Origin: Chitinolyticbacter meiyuanensis
Lineage (GTDB): Bacteria > Pseudomonadota > Gammaproteobacteria > Burkholderiales > Chitinibacteraceae
Assembly (NCBI RefSeq): GCF_008033135.1
Contig: NZ_CP041335.1
Coordinates: 1,213,513 to 1,277,512, forward strand
Direction of reading: 5' to 3'
DNA: 64,000 bases
Shown here: positions 1 through 11,906 of the stretch, one piece after another
How positions within the stretch are numbered: position 1 is the stretch's first letter
Layout: every line of letters begins with the position of its first letter
The notes under the pieces: generated by a model
Database searches by the model: none
Told to the model about the DNA's origin: nothing
The model's input: the letters and a program-made list of their open reading frames with translations, nothing else
Program-made: the position numbers and the translations under genes

Positions 1-236
1 GCAGCGCGGGCAGTCTGCTGATTGACTGCCGCGATGACGGCGCCGGGGTGGACCCGGCTGATGCCGAGCGCATCTTCGAGCCGTTCTACCAGGGCCGTCG
101 CCAGCCGCCGGGTGCGCGTCACGGCAGCGGCATCGGCTTGTCCATCGTCTGTGAATACATTGCCGCCCACGGCGGCACCGTCGCGCTGCAGCCCAGTGCG
201 CGCGGTGCTCATTTCAGGATCGAATTGCCCGCATGA
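1..236 (+). CDS. Sensor histidine kinase, C-terminal end (partial)
   Basis: The reading frame is open from the left edge and ends at the TGA at 234-236, so only about 77 C-terminal residues are visible. They form the end of a HATPase_c domain: a G1-type DDGAG motif, an F-box (ERIFEPFYQG) and a G2 box GSGIGLSIV, closing with a typical kinase terminal strand. It overlaps the following lipoprotein gene by 4 nt (ATGA), and a sigma-54 response regulator comes next. This matches the glrK/qseE-qseG-glrR/qseF order, so it is probably the cognate membrane sensor. The sensing and dimerisation domains lie outside the window. Confidence 0.85.
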   Translation, partial: SAGSLLIDCRDDGAGVDPADAERIFEPFYQGRRQPPGARHGSGIGLSIVCEYIAAHGGTVALQPSARGAHFRIELPA

Positions 237-772
237 AACCCTGGACTCTGCTCCTGGCCACCGGCCTGTTGTCGGCCTGCCAACTGTTACAGCCGCCCCC
301 GCCTCACACGCCGGTGCCTACGCCGGTGCCTACGCCGGAACCGGTGATCTATGTCGAGGAAGTGCCCAATGCCGTCGACGAGGTGCTGGGCTATGCGGCC
401 CGCGTGCGTGGCCTTGCCAACGGCGATCTGGCCAAGGAGCTGGCGGCGCTCGCCGGCGAGCCGGTCGATCCGGCCAACACCATCAAGCGTGCGCTGCTGC
501 TGGCCCGCAGCCATGGCGAGCTGCCGCGCGCCATCTCCCAGCTCGACCTGGTGATCAAGTCAGTCGATCCGGACGCCGCGGCATTCAAGCCGTTGGCGCA
601 GCTGTTGCAGAGCCAGTGGCAGGAGCGACGCAAGCTGGAGGACCAGGCGGACAAGCTGGCCCAGCAGCTCAAGGACGAGCAACGCCGCGCCGACGAGGCC
701 ACCACCAAGCTCGAGGCGCTGAAAAAGATCGAGAACACCTTGCCGGCGCGCCCGTCGGCATCGGGGAAGTGA
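233..772 (+). CDS. QseG-like outer-membrane lipoprotein
   Basis: This 179-residue protein starts with a short hydrophobic signal peptide and a lipobox (LLSAC), followed by a Pro/Thr-rich linker (PVPTPVPTPEP). The rest is mostly helical: a charged middle part, then a predicted coiled coil rich in Glu, Lys and Gln near residues 125-170. Length, lipobox and position between a histidine kinase and a GlrR-like regulator match the QseG/YfhG lipoproteins, which in enterobacteria help activate the partner kinase from the periplasm. Identity as a functional QseG is inferred mainly from synteny. It overlaps the kinase gene by 4 nt and ends 1 nt before the regulator start. Confidence 0.7.
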   Translation: MKPWTLLLATGLLSACQLLQPPPPHTPVPTPVPTPEPVIYVEEVPNAVDEVLGYAARVRGLANGDLAKELAALAGEPVDPANTIKRALLLARSHGELPRAISQLDLVIKSVDPDAAAFKPLAQLLQSQWQERRKLEDQADKLAQQLKDEQRRADEATTKLEALKKIENTLPARPSASGK

Positions 773-773
773 C

Positions 774-2150
<1,377 letters not shown>

Positions 2151-2191
2151 TTTACAAAAAATCAGTTGGTTATGCAGCCTTACGCCGACGC

Positions 2192-2209
2192 TGTCGCTAG
2201 TTGGCGACA
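2192..2209. promoter_or_regulatory. TGTC-N10-GACA activator site upstream of the BON gene
   Basis: TGTC at 2192-2195 and GACA at 2206-2209 are separated by exactly 10 nt. TGTC-N10-GACA is the reported recognition pattern of enterobacterial GlrR. The site lies about 87 bp upstream of a sigma-54 -24 element, a normal enhancer distance, and 42 bp after the stop codon of the GlrR-like regulator gene. Binding is inferred from the motif. Confidence 0.6.
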
Positions 2210-2295
2210 AATTCGGCCCCGTCGATGGCGCGGTTGAGCCTGCAACTGCGGCGCATTTCGCGCAACCGCCTGTTTTTCATTGGGTTTCTCCTTGC

Positions 2296-2311
2296 TGGCA
2301 CGCTGCTTGCA
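2296..2311 (+). promoter_or_regulatory. Sigma-54 (-24/-12) promoter of the BON gene
   Basis: The sequence TGGCACG-N4-TTGCA matches the RpoN consensus, with the -24 GG and -12 GC elements correctly spaced. It sits about 50 bp upstream of the BON-domain start codon at 2364. Together with the upstream TGTC-N10-GACA site this makes a complete sigma-54 promoter layout. Confidence 0.72.
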
Positions 2312-2363
2312 AGTAACTTGGGGCAAGCCTGGACTTGCTGCCAAATACACAAAGGAGAACACC

Positions 2364-2705
2364 ATGAAGATCAACCAACTGCTCGCCCGCGGTCTTGCTG
2401 CCCTGGCTTTTTCGTCGGTCACCATTGCGCCGGTGATCGCGGCCGACACCGCCGATACCAAGACCTCGACCGAATCGGTCGCGGCCTATATCGACGACGC
2501 GACCATCACCACCAAGGTGAAGGCTGCGCTGGCTTCCGACAAGCAGGTGTCGGCGCTGGACGTGAAGGTTACGACCGAAAACGGCGTGGTGCTGCTGTCC
2601 GGTAACGTCGATACGCCCGATGCCGGTGTGCGCGCCATCGAAATCGCTGCTGGCGTCGAAGGCGTGAAGGACGTGAAGAGCGCGCTGACCGTCAAGGCCG
2701 GCTGA
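2364..2705 (+). CDS. Periplasmic BON-domain protein (OsmY-like)
   Basis: This 113-residue protein has a signal peptide of about 26 residues (ending VIAADT). One BON domain follows, at about residues 40-110, with the typical pattern of TITTKVKAAL, a central VKVTTENGVVLLSGNV segment and a final VKDVKSAL strand. BON domains bind phospholipid surfaces and are common in osmotic or envelope-stress proteins such as OsmY. The start is chosen at ATG 2364 because AAGGAGA lies just upstream and a signal peptide follows at once. It is likely activated by the adjacent GlrR-like regulator through a sigma-54 promoter. The single BON domain makes it shorter than E. coli OsmY, which has two. Confidence 0.82.
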   Translation: MKINQLLARGLAALAFSSVTIAPVIAADTADTKTSTESVAAYIDDATITTKVKAALASDKQVSALDVKVTTENGVVLLSGNVDTPDAGVRAIEIAAGVEGVKDVKSALTVKAG

Positions 2706-2754
2706 CCGTAGTGGACCGGGCCTGCCGCGCGCGGGTCTGATCCATCCTCGTCTG

Positions 2755-2781
2755 AGCAAGGCGGCCACGGGCCGCCTTGCT
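2755..2781 (+). terminator. Hairpin downstream of the BON gene
   Basis: A 12-bp perfect stem (AGCAAGGCGGCC paired with GGCCGCCTTGCT) closes a 3-nt loop, 50 bp after the BON stop codon. There is no T-tract, so it may be a weak terminator or an mRNA-stabilising hairpin. Confidence 0.5.
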
Positions 2782-2797
2782 GATGCCCGGAGCGAGC

Positions 2798-3742
2798 ATG
2801 CGCCGCCACGATCCCCATCAGTTCGAGCACCCTCCCGTTGCCCCCCGCCATGCGGCCTGGGGGCGCTTCATTGTCAGTGCCACGCCGAAGCCGCCGTGCG
2901 TTGCCCGGCTGTTCCAGGGCCGCGGCTGGCAGACCGCGGTCCACCTGCAGTTCGGCGAAGTGGGTGGATCGCCGGTGATCGGGCGTACCCCGTTCATGTT
3001 CGTGCTGCATTTCCATACCGAGGATGGCCCCTGGCAACTCGACGGGCTGGATCTGCCGGCGCCCGTGCGCTGGCCGGCTGGCTGGTCGGGCCACCTGGCT
3101 GGCAGCAGCTGGGCGCTGGCTGCGCGACAACCGGATGTGCTCCCCAGCCTGCTGCCGCTGCTGGCAGCGCCGGGCCTGCCGGGTTGCTACAGCCAGCTCA
3201 CCGTGTACGCGGCACGGCCGTATGGCCTCGTCGACGCGGCGGGCCGCAGTCATCCGGTCTGGTTGCGGCTTGCCGCCTGCCAGACTGCGCATTGGACCGA
3301 GGCCGCCGGCATGCAGGCGTGGCACTTTGGCCGGCGGATCGCGCTTGGACACACGCCGCGCTGGCGTTTGCAGGCTGCGGCCGGTGCGGCCCAGCCTGAG
3401 CCGCAGGCGCAATGGCAGGATCTGGGCGTGATCGAGCTCGACGACCTGCCCGCGCATGCCGGCCCGCCCGCCTTGCTCGATGCCGCGAGCACCGTGCCGG
3501 GCATCGTTGCGCTGTCGCCGGCAGCGGCATTGCCGGGCCGGCAGGTGCTGGCCGGGATGGATGCGCCGGGTCAGCAACGCTTGTTACGCAACATGGCCGC
3601 CGGCTTGCGCCGCGTCGCCGAGCGCGAGGTGGTGCTGGCCGTGCTCGAACAGGCGATGGCGCTGGACGCGGGGTTTGGTACCGCCTTGGCGGCCGAGCTC
3701 GATTTCGCGCCAGCGCGTCAGCGGCGGGCAGTGCCGGCCTGA
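2798..3742 (+). CDS. Hypothetical protein, about 314 residues
   Basis: I do not recognise this protein. It is rich in Ala, Pro, Trp and Leu, has no signal peptide or obvious membrane segment and no motif I can name. Coding is supported by strong GC-rich third-position bias over the whole length and by convergent packing against thiD, whose stop is 2 nt away. Start 2798 is preferred over TTG 2777 and ATG 2783 because GGAG lies 6 nt upstream and the alternatives fall in a hairpin. The sequence holds several evenly spaced Trp and Pro residues in its first half, suggesting a beta-rich fold. Confidence 0.6.
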   Translation: MRRHDPHQFEHPPVAPRHAAWGRFIVSATPKPPCVARLFQGRGWQTAVHLQFGEVGGSPVIGRTPFMFVLHFHTEDGPWQLDGLDLPAPVRWPAGWSGHLAGSSWALAARQPDVLPSLLPLLAAPGLPGCYSQLTVYAARPYGLVDAAGRSHPVWLRLAACQTAHWTEAAGMQAWHFGRRIALGHTPRWRLQAAAGAAQPEPQAQWQDLGVIELDDLPAHAGPPALLDAASTVPGIVALSPAAALPGRQVLAGMDAPGQQRLLRNMAAGLRRVAEREVVLAVLEQAMALDAGFGTALAAELDFAPARQRRAVPA

Positions 3743-3743
3743 A

Positions 3744-4541
3744 TCACCACCAGGCGTGAAAGTGGTGGACCGGGCCGATGCCGTGGCCGACGTCGAGCCG
3801 GTCCGCCGCACCGAGCGCTGCCTGCAGGTAGTCGCGCGCTGCGGCCACCGTGGCGGGCCAATCGGCGTGGCGCGGCCGCAGTGCGGCAAGCGCAGCCGAT
3901 AGCGTGCAGCCGGTGCCGTGGGTGTGGCGGGTGGCGACCCGCACCTTGGCGTAGCGTGTTTCGCCGGCTGGCGTCACCAGCCAGTCGGGGCTTTCCTCGC
4001 CGCCCAGGTGCCCCCCTTTCATCAGCACTGCCTGTGCGCCAGCGGCCAGCAAGGCATGGCCCTGTTCGCGCATCTCGGCCTCATTGCTGGCGATGTCGCA
4101 GCCGAGCAGGGCGGCGGCTTCGGGCAGGTTGGGCGTGATCAGCGAGGCCAGCGGCAACAGCCGCTCGCGGATCGCAGAGACGGCTTCCGGTGCCAGCAGC
4201 GGATGGCCGCCCTTGGCGATCATCACGGTATCCAGCACCACGTGGGTCGGGCGATGGCGGACGAGGCCGTCGGCCACGGCGTGCACGATCTCTGCATTGG
4301 CCAGCATGCCGAGCTTGACCGCATCGACGCGGATGTCGGCAAACACCGCATCGAGCTGCGCTGCGACGAAATCCGGTGGCACCGGGTGCACGGCAGTCAC
4401 GCCCTGGGTGTTCTGCGCGGTCAGCGCGGTCAGCACGCTCATGCCGTAGGCGCGGAGCGCGGAAAAGGTCTTCAGGTCCGCCTGGATGCCGGCGCCGCCG
4501 CCCGAATCCGAACCGGCAATGGTGAGGGCGTGGGCGATCAT
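3744..4541 (-). CDS. thiD: Hydroxymethylpyrimidine/phosphomethylpyrimidine kinase
   Basis: This 265-residue ribokinase-fold enzyme phosphorylates HMP and HMP-phosphate to HMP-pyrophosphate for thiamine synthesis. The N-terminus carries the family signature [20 protein letters not shown], and the middle has [11 protein letters not shown]. The C-terminal anion-hole/catalytic segment [13 protein letters not shown] is present. Length is normal for ThiD. The start ATG at 4541 overlaps the end of thiE by 4 nt, which implies translational coupling. It is the last gene of the riboswitch-controlled thiM-thiE-thiD operon. Confidence 0.95.
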   Translation of the reverse strand: MIAHALTIAGSDSGGGAGIQADLKTFSALRAYGMSVLTALTAQNTQGVTAVHPVPPDFVAAQLDAVFADIRVDAVKLGMLANAEIVHAVADGLVRHRPTHVVLDTVMIAKGGHPLLAPEAVSAIRERLLPLASLITPNLPEAAALLGCDIASNEAEMREQGHALLAAGAQAVLMKGGHLGGEESPDWLVTPAGETRYAKVRVATRHTHGTGCTLSAALAALRPRHADWPATVAAARDYLQAALGAADRLDVGHGIGPVHHFHAWW

Positions 4542-5173
4542 GCGCGGGCTCCTTCGATTTCCTGCAGCAGCGTGGTGGTGGCTGCGGCGATGTCGGCTTG
4601 GCCGCAGATGGCTGAAACGACAGCCACGCCGTCGGCACCAGCCGCAATGATGGGTGCCGCGCCGCCTTGCTTGATGCCACCAATGGCAACCACCGGCAGC
4701 GGTCTGGCTGCCATCAGCTCGGCGAAATGCGGCAGCCCAATCACCGGCGAGGCGTCGAGCTTGGTGCCGGTGGGGTAGACCGGGCCGACGCCGAGATAAT
4801 CGGCCAGTGCGGTCGGTGCGTCGGCGAGCTGGGCGGCATTGGATGCCGACAGCCCGACGATCTTGTTCGGCCCGACGAGGCGCCGTACCGCGGCGATGGG
4901 CAAATCGGCCTGGCCGACATGGACGCCGGCGGCATCGACGGCCAGCGCGACATCGACGTGATCGTTGATGATCAGCGGCACGCCCAGCGGGTCGAGCACG
5001 GCCTTGAGCACGGTGGCGGTTTCCAGCCACAGCCGCTTCTTCCACTTGGGCGCGCGCAGTTGCACCACGGTGGCGCCGCACTCGGCGGCAATGCGGGCGG
5101 TGTGGATCATGCCCTCCGGCCCACCACACAGGTCCGGATCGAGCACCAGGTACAGCGACAGGTCCAGCCTCAT
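4538..5173 (-). CDS. thiE: Thiamine-phosphate synthase
   Basis: This 211-residue TIM-barrel enzyme joins HMP-pyrophosphate and thiazole phosphate to give thiamine phosphate. Visible signatures include the early VQLRAPKW strand, where canonical ThiE has QLReK, the substrate-binding INDHVDVAL and [10 protein letters not shown] segments, and the GPVYPTGTK loop. The C-terminal phosphate-binding VVAIGGI is also clear. It overlaps thiM upstream and thiD downstream by 4 nt each (ATGA junctions), so the three are translated as one coupled unit. Confidence 0.95.
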   Translation of the reverse strand: MRLDLSLYLVLDPDLCGGPEGMIHTARIAAECGATVVQLRAPKWKKRLWLETATVLKAVLDPLGVPLIINDHVDVALAVDAAGVHVGQADLPIAAVRRLVGPNKIVGLSASNAAQLADAPTALADYLGVGPVYPTGTKLDASPVIGLPHFAELMAARPLPVVAIGGIKQGGAAPIIAAGADGVAVVSAICGQADIAAATTTLLQEIEGARA

Positions 5174-5973
5174 GGTTGCCACTCCCGCAGCTGTTTGGGG
5201 CTGATCTGATAGAGCGCATCGAGGAAGGCCATCTTGAACGAACCCGGGCCGTCGCACGCCGATTCGGCACGTTCGCCGCAGATACCGGCCACCGCGCAGG
5301 CGGCGGCCACCGCGTTCAGCCGCTCGGGTGCGTGCGCGGTGAAGGCGGCGACGAGCGCGGAAAGCGCGCAGCCGGTGCCGACCACACGCGTCATGATGGG
5401 GTGGCCCCATGGCGTGGCCCAGCTCTGCTCGCCATCGGTGATGTAGTCGGTTTCGCCGGTGACGGCGACGATGGCGCCGGTATCGCGCGCCAGTTGCTCG
5501 GCGGCGGCCAGCGCAGTCTGTGAGCCGGTGGTGCTGTCCACGCCGCGGCCCGAGGCGCCAAAGCCCGCCAGCGCCAGGATTTCGGAGGCATTGCCGCGGA
5601 TGGCCGTGGGCCGCAGCGTGATCAGCTCACGGCAGGCGTCGGTGCGGTAGTCGAGCACGCCGACGGCGACCGGGTCCAGCGTCCAGGGCACGCCGGCGGC
5701 GTTGGCGGCAGTCACTGCATCGCGCATCGCGGCGAGCCGTTCGGGGTAGAGCGTGCCGACGTTGACCAGCACGGCGCCGGACAGCGCGGCGAAGGCGGCC
5801 GCCTCCTCGCGTGCGACGATCATCGCGGGCGCGGCGCCAACGGCCAGCAGCACGTTGGCGGTGATTTCCTGCACCACCTCGTTGGTAAGCACATGGGTGA
5901 GCGGGTGTTCGGTACGCAGCCGCTCCAGTTCGTCGGCGACGATGGCGAGCGGCAGTGTTTGCGGCGTGGTCAT
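5170..5973 (-). CDS. thiM: Hydroxyethylthiazole kinase
   Basis: This 267-residue kinase phosphorylates hydroxyethylthiazole, the salvage route to the thiazole half of thiamine. Characteristic segments are the N-terminal HVLTNEVVQEITANVLLAVG and GAAPAM, then WTLDPVAVG, RGNASEILAL and the C-terminal catalytic loop RVVGTGCALSALVA. First gene of the operon, it follows the TPP riboswitch by about 30 nt. With thiE and thiD it makes a salvage operon able to rebuild thiamine phosphate from both precursors. No thiC or thiG is present in this window. Confidence 0.95.
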   Translation of the reverse strand: MTTPQTLPLAIVADELERLRTEHPLTHVLTNEVVQEITANVLLAVGAAPAMIVAREEAAAFAALSGAVLVNVGTLYPERLAAMRDAVTAANAAGVPWTLDPVAVGVLDYRTDACRELITLRPTAIRGNASEILALAGFGASGRGVDSTTGSQTALAAAEQLARDTGAIVAVTGETDYITDGEQSWATPWGHPIMTRVVGTGCALSALVAAFTAHAPERLNAVAAACAVAGICGERAESACDGPGSFKMAFLDALYQISPKQLREWQP

Positions 5974-6004
5974 GAAGGGCTCCTTGGCACAGGCAAGCCC
6001 TCTG

Positions 6005-6088
6005 GACTTCCCTACGCCGGCATGATCCGGATCAGGTGATGCGGGTGTATCTCAGCCCGCGCCTGGATGAATGGCGGGGCACCCCGAG
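6005..6088 (-). ncRNA. TPP riboswitch (THI element)
   Basis: On the minus strand the sequence has all conserved thi-box blocks in order: GGGGTGCCCC at the 5' side, GCTGAGATACACCC, then ACCTGATCCGGATCATGCCGG and CGTAGGGAAG. This is the three-way-junction aptamer that binds thiamine pyrophosphate. It ends about 30 nt upstream of thiM, so TPP binding most likely blocks the thiM ribosome site or causes early termination. It should turn off thiMED when thiamine is plentiful. Confidence 0.95.
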
Positions 6089-6227
6089 TCAGGCTGCGAT
6101 TGTCCGCCCGCACGCGGAAGCGGACAAGCGGTTGGATCAAACTCGCATCAAAACGCCTGCATCGTGTGCAACCCTGATTCAGCCCGCCGTCATGCCGGAC
6201 TAAACTCGGCGAAACGGGGGCGGCAAT

Positions 6228-7700
6228 ATGGGCGATATCTGGCGCGGTCTGATCGAATGGTTCATTCCCGATGGCGTGCGGGCCGAGGCGCTGGCGTACA
6301 GCCGTGCCCGCAACGTGGTGGGCGCGGCGCTGCTGGCGGCATTGCTGGTGCCGGTGTTCTCGGTCAACTACTTCAAGCTGGGCCACGCTGCGATGGGCTG
6401 GGGCATCCTGGCGGCGGGTGGCGCCATGCTGCTGTCGGCGCTGCTGTTGCGGCTGACCGGCGTGCTGGCGCTGGCGCGCGAATGCCTGATCGCCAGCTTC
6501 TACGGCATGGTGGTGTGGATGTGCCTCGTCAACGGCGGCATCGAGTCGTCGTCGGCGCCGTGGTTTTTGCTGCTGCCGGTGGCGGCCACCTTCATCGGCG
6601 GCAAGCGCGACGGCGTGTGCTGGAGCGTGCTGAGCCTCGTCGCCATCGTGCTGTTTGCCATGGCCCATGCGCAGGGCTGGGTGCTGCCACGCAGCCCGCT
6701 CGGGCCGGAGCACCATGTCGGCCTTGTCACCCGCTCGCTGATCGGGTTGACGCTGGTGATGTTCGCGCTGGGCTGGATGTTCGAAAGTGGCAAGCAGGCG
6801 AGCCTCGCGCGGACCGAGCGGGCGCGCGGTGAGGCCGAACAACATCGTGTGGCGATGCAGGCGCTGCTGGCGCAGATCACCGCGGCGGTCGGCACGGCAT
6901 CGGCGCAGTCGGCACAGATTGCCGGTAGTGCCCGTGCGGTGAACGCCACCATCCACCACCAGGCCTCGCAGGTCGAGCGCATGGCTGACGTGGTGCAAGG
7001 TGTGGCAGGCATGAGCCGGGGCAACGCCAGCCTTACCGGCGAGGCCGCGGCAACGGCGGGCGAGGCCGGGCGGCTGGCCGATGATGGGGGCGCAGCCATG
7101 CGTGGCACGCGCGATCACCTCGACGACGCGACGCGGGTGGTCGCGCATTCGGCCGAGCGCATCGAGGCACTGGGCCAGCGTAACGACGAGATCGGCCACA
7201 TCGTGCAGGTGATCCGCGATATTGCCGGGCAGACCAACCTGTTGGCGCTCAATGCCGCGATCGAGGCGGCGCGTGCCGGCGAGGCCGGCCGCGGCTTCGC
7301 GGTGGTGGCGGACGAGGTGCGCAAGCTGGCCGAGCGTACCGGCGGTGCTACCCGCGAGATCGAGGGCAAGATCGGCAGCATCGTTGCCGGCACGCGCGAT
7401 GCGGTCGAGGCGATGCGTAGTGGTGCGGGGTGGCTGCAGCAGAGCAAGGAGAGCGTGGCCGAAGCCGATGCCAGGCTAGCTGCCATCATCACCGCAGCCA
7501 GCACGCTGACGGCGCGTACCGGCGAGGTGGCGCACAACGAGGCGGAACAGGCCCGGCATTGCGCCGGCTTGGCGAATGACATCGAGCGGCTGCGGCAGGA
7601 TCTGGCCGCCGCCCGCGATGCCAGCGACCAGATTGCCCAGGCGGTGGCGACGCTGGATGGATCGATGCAGCAGCTCGATCGGGTGACTCGCCAACATTGA
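6228..7700 (+). CDS. Methyl-accepting chemotaxis protein with polytopic membrane sensor
   Basis: This 490-residue receptor has about six hydrophobic segments in residues 30-195 with very short loops and no large periplasmic domain. The C-terminal cytoplasmic half holds the signalling hairpin [30 protein letters not shown] (residues about 340-375, given only to locate it) flanked by Ala/Gln/Glu-rich methylation helices. No HAMP domain is evident. It should signal through CheA/CheW to control motility. The signal may be sensed in or near the membrane, such as energy state or a lipophilic ligand; this is inference from the missing periplasmic part. A bidirectional terminator separates it from htpG. 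Confidence 0.9.
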   Translation: MGDIWRGLIEWFIPDGVRAEALAYSRARNVVGAALLAALLVPVFSVNYFKLGHAAMGWGILAAGGAMLLSALLLRLTGVLALARECLIASFYGMVVWMCLVNGGIESSSAPWFLLLPVAATFIGGKRDGVCWSVLSLVAIVLFAMAHAQGWVLPRSPLGPEHHVGLVTRSLIGLTLVMFALGWMFESGKQASLARTERARGEAEQHRVAMQALLAQITAAVGTASAQSAQIAGSARAVNATIHHQASQVERMADVVQGVAGMSRGNASLTGEAAATAGEAGRLADDGGAAMRGTRDHLDDATRVVAHSAERIEALGQRNDEIGHIVQVIRDIAGQTNLLALNAAIEAARAGEAGRGFAVVADEVRKLAERTGGATREIEGKIGSIVAGTRDAVEAMRSGAGWLQQSKESVAEADARLAAIITAASTLTARTGEVAHNEAEQARHCAGLANDIERLRQDLAAARDASDQIAQAVATLDGSMQQLDRVTRQH

Positions 7701-7710
7701 GTGAGTAGAC

Positions 7711-7742
7711 AGCAGAAAGCCGCCCGAGGGCGGCTTTCTGCT
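7711..7742. terminator. Bidirectional terminator between the MCP gene and htpG
   Basis: A near-perfect 14-bp inverted repeat (AGCAGAAAGCCGCCC, 3-nt loop, and its complement) lies between convergent genes. T/A-rich arms allow termination on both strands. Confidence 0.8.
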
Positions 7743-7757
7743 TTACCTGCGACGTGG

Positions 7758-9647
<1,890 letters not shown>

Positions 9648-9732
9648 TGCTCAACAACCTCCAAAACGTGGGGCAGGGGAAGATCGAGCTCGAATAGTGG
9701 GGTTGGCGGCAGGGTTTTCAAGTCGCCCCACG

Positions 9733-9762
9733 CAAAAACGGCGCCCGTAGGCGCCGTTTTTG
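9733..9762. terminator. Terminator between the porin gene and htpG
   Basis: The hairpin AAAAACGGCGCC-CGTA-GGCGCCGTTTTT has A- and T-tracts on both sides and lies 17 bp beyond the porin stop codon. It mainly ends porin transcription, which runs on the minus strand towards htpG. Confidence 0.8.
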
Positions 9763-9778
9763 TTGCAGATCAGCTTGC

Positions 9779-10825
9779 TCAGAAGCGGGTCTTGAGGCCG
9801 GCCATCAGGCGGCCAGTGTTCTCGCCCGGTGCGCCCACATACTCGAACACATTGTTGGTCGGGCCGTAGCTGGCGTTGTCTTCGTTCCAGACATAGCGGC
9901 CTTCCACGTAGGCGGTCGATTGCTTGGACAGGCTGTAGTTGTAGCGTGCGGCCATCGATTGGGCGCCGGAATCGCTCACGTCGGCCTTGTCGCCGAGCTG
10001 GGCGTAGGTCAGGTAAGCGCCGTGCTTGCCGGCGGTATAGCTGCCCTGGGCAAACCACAGGTCCTGGTCGACCTTGCTCGCACCGGTGGGCGTGTATTCC
10101 ATCGCCTTGTAGCCGCCGTTTACACCGAAGCCGTTCTGGAATTGATAGCCGGTGGCGACGTACCAGTTTTCACTGTCGAACTCGTTGACGTTGCCGACGG
10201 TGATGTCGTCGCTGCCATCGGCGTTCTTGCGATTCTGGTAGGCGCCGTCGACGAAGAAACCGCCTTGGGCGTAGCGTGCGGCCAGATCGTAGCCGTAGTG
10301 ATCGCTGGTGCCGCTGTCGAGGTCATACAGGCCGGAGAAGCTGAAGCCGCTGAAGTTCGGGCTGTCGTAACGGATGGCGCTGCCCGGACGGTAGTTCTGG
10401 CCCAGGCCGTATTCGGAAAGCAGGAACTTGGCGCCGGTGTCACCGTAGCGGTTGTCGAGCGCTTCGAACAGCGGCGACTTCATCTTGCCCAGGCGTACCG
10501 TGCCGGCTTCGCTTTCGTAACCGATCCACGCTTCACGACCACCGAAACTGGCCGCGCCGTCGGCATTGTCGCCGCCGTCGCTCAGCAGGTTTTCATTGCT
10601 GATGCCTTGTTCGAGGCGCCATTTCACCTTGCCGCCGGCATCGAGCTGGTCGCTGCCACCAATGCCGATGGTGGCGTTGTAGTTCACATGGGACTCGGTC
10701 TGGTCGCCCATGTCGTTGACGTTCACGCCACCGTCGAACGAACCATCGATATAGACATCGGCATGGGCGAGGCCGGCGCCGAGCAGCAGGGCGACGGCGA
10801 TTGGGGTGAGCTTGAGCTTCTTCAT
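9779..10825 (-). CDS. Outer-membrane porin (Gram-negative porin, OmpC/PorA type)
   Basis: The protein has 348 residues. The start at 10825 gives a classic Sec signal peptide (MKKLKLTPIAVALLLGAGLAHA) cut before DVYIDGSF. Alternating aromatic beta-strand patterns fill the body, with the typical EAWIGYESEAGTVRLGKMKS segment that leads to the constriction loop. The last residue is Phe in LKTRF, as expected for BAM-dependent insertion. It should form a trimeric 16-strand channel for small hydrophilic solutes, with 5' AAGGAGACC as ribosome site. Specific selectivity cannot be read from the sequence. Confidence 0.9.
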   Translation of the reverse strand: MKKLKLTPIAVALLLGAGLAHADVYIDGSFDGGVNVNDMGDQTESHVNYNATIGIGGSDQLDAGGKVKWRLEQGISNENLLSDGGDNADGAASFGGREAWIGYESEAGTVRLGKMKSPLFEALDNRYGDTGAKFLLSEYGLGQNYRPGSAIRYDSPNFSGFSFSGLYDLDSGTSDHYGYDLAARYAQGGFFVDGAYQNRKNADGSDDITVGNVNEFDSENWYVATGYQFQNGFGVNGGYKAMEYTPTGASKVDQDLWFAQGSYTAGKHGAYLTYAQLGDKADVSDSGAQSMAARYNYSLSKQSTAYVEGRYVWNEDNASYGPTNNVFEYVGAPGENTGRLMAGLKTRF

Positions 10826-11045
10826 GGTCTGGTCTCCTTTGTAGAGCTGGGATGGACAGGCATCTGCCGGCCATTGCTGCGCAGTGTACGGAGGCTGCCT
10901 TCCCCTCGGAGTGGACAAGTTACCGAGCGATATCGTGACTTTTTCCGGGAACTTCGTCGATCGTCGCCGTTCATGCGTATGGGATGGCAGCGCGGAAAGC
11001 TGCTATAGTGCTGCGAGATATTGCGATGCAGCATTGGAGAGGCGG

Positions 11046-11822
11046 ATGCGCAAGCGGGTGGTGTTCAACCAGAAGGGCGGGGTCGGCAAATCGACCATCG
11101 TGGTCAACCTCGCGGCAGCTGCGGCGGCTGCGGGCCAGCGCGTGCTGGTGGTTGACCTCGATCCGCAGGGCAATGCCAGTCACTACCTGCTCGGTGATGC
11201 GGCAAAGACGATCAGCCCGGCGCTCGATGCCTTCTTCGATCAGGTACTCAACTTCAGTCTCTATGCCAAGCCGACTGCGGCGTTCGTGCACGCCACGCCG
11301 TTCGAGGGGCTGAGCCTGATCGCCTCGCACCCGGCCATTGCCGAGCAGCAGGCCAAGCTCGAGGCGCGCTACAAGATCTACAAGCTCAAGGAGTCGCTGG
11401 CCGAGCTTGCCGATGCGTTCGACGAGGTCTGGATCGATACGCCGCCCGCGCTCAACTTCTTTACGCTCTCCGCGCTGATCGCTGCAGACAGCTGCCTGAT
11501 TCCATTCGACTGCGATGCGTTCTCGCGCGAAGCCTTGCTGGGCCTGCTGGCCCGGGTTGACGAAATCAGGGCCGATCACAATGCCGCGCTCACGGTCGAA
11601 GGCATCGTCGTCAACCAGTTCCAGCCACGCGCCAGCCTGCCGCGCCAGCTGGTCGACGAACTGGTGGCGCAGCAGCTGCCGGTGTTGCCGGTTTACCTGT
11701 CGAGCTCGGTCAAGGTGCGTGAATCGCACGAGCGGGCCACCCCGCTGGCCTGGCTTGATGCCCGCCACAAGCTCGCGCAGGAATTCGCGGCGCTTTACGC
11801 CGCGTTGCCGCAAGCGGTTTGA
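11046..11822 (+). CDS. ParA-family ATPase, chromosomal orphan
   Basis: This 258-residue MinD/ParA-type ATPase has the deviant Walker A NQKGGVGKST starting at residue 8, a switch I segment VDLDPQGNAS and Walker B EVWIDTPPAL. No parB lies beside it, so a role in general plasmid-like partition is unlikely. Orphan ParA proteins often place chemoreceptor arrays, pili or other cell-pole complexes; that is inference. The next gene, 84 bp downstream in the same direction, encodes a response regulator with a HATPase domain. The start follows GGAGAGGCGG with good spacing. Confidence 0.85.
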   Translation: MRKRVVFNQKGGVGKSTIVVNLAAAAAAAGQRVLVVDLDPQGNASHYLLGDAAKTISPALDAFFDQVLNFSLYAKPTAAFVHATPFEGLSLIASHPAIAEQQAKLEARYKIYKLKESLAELADAFDEVWIDTPPALNFFTLSALIAADSCLIPFDCDAFSREALLGLLARVDEIRADHNAALTVEGIVVNQFQPRASLPRQLVDELVAQQLPVLPVYLSSSVKVRESHERATPLAWLDARHKLAQEFAALYAALPQAV

Positions 11823-11906
11823 GTTCGCGCAACGGCACATCATCAAACGCTTTTGCTCGATTCCGGCTAACGCTATAGTGCGTTTAGCAAATGGCGAGGA
11901 GAGGTC

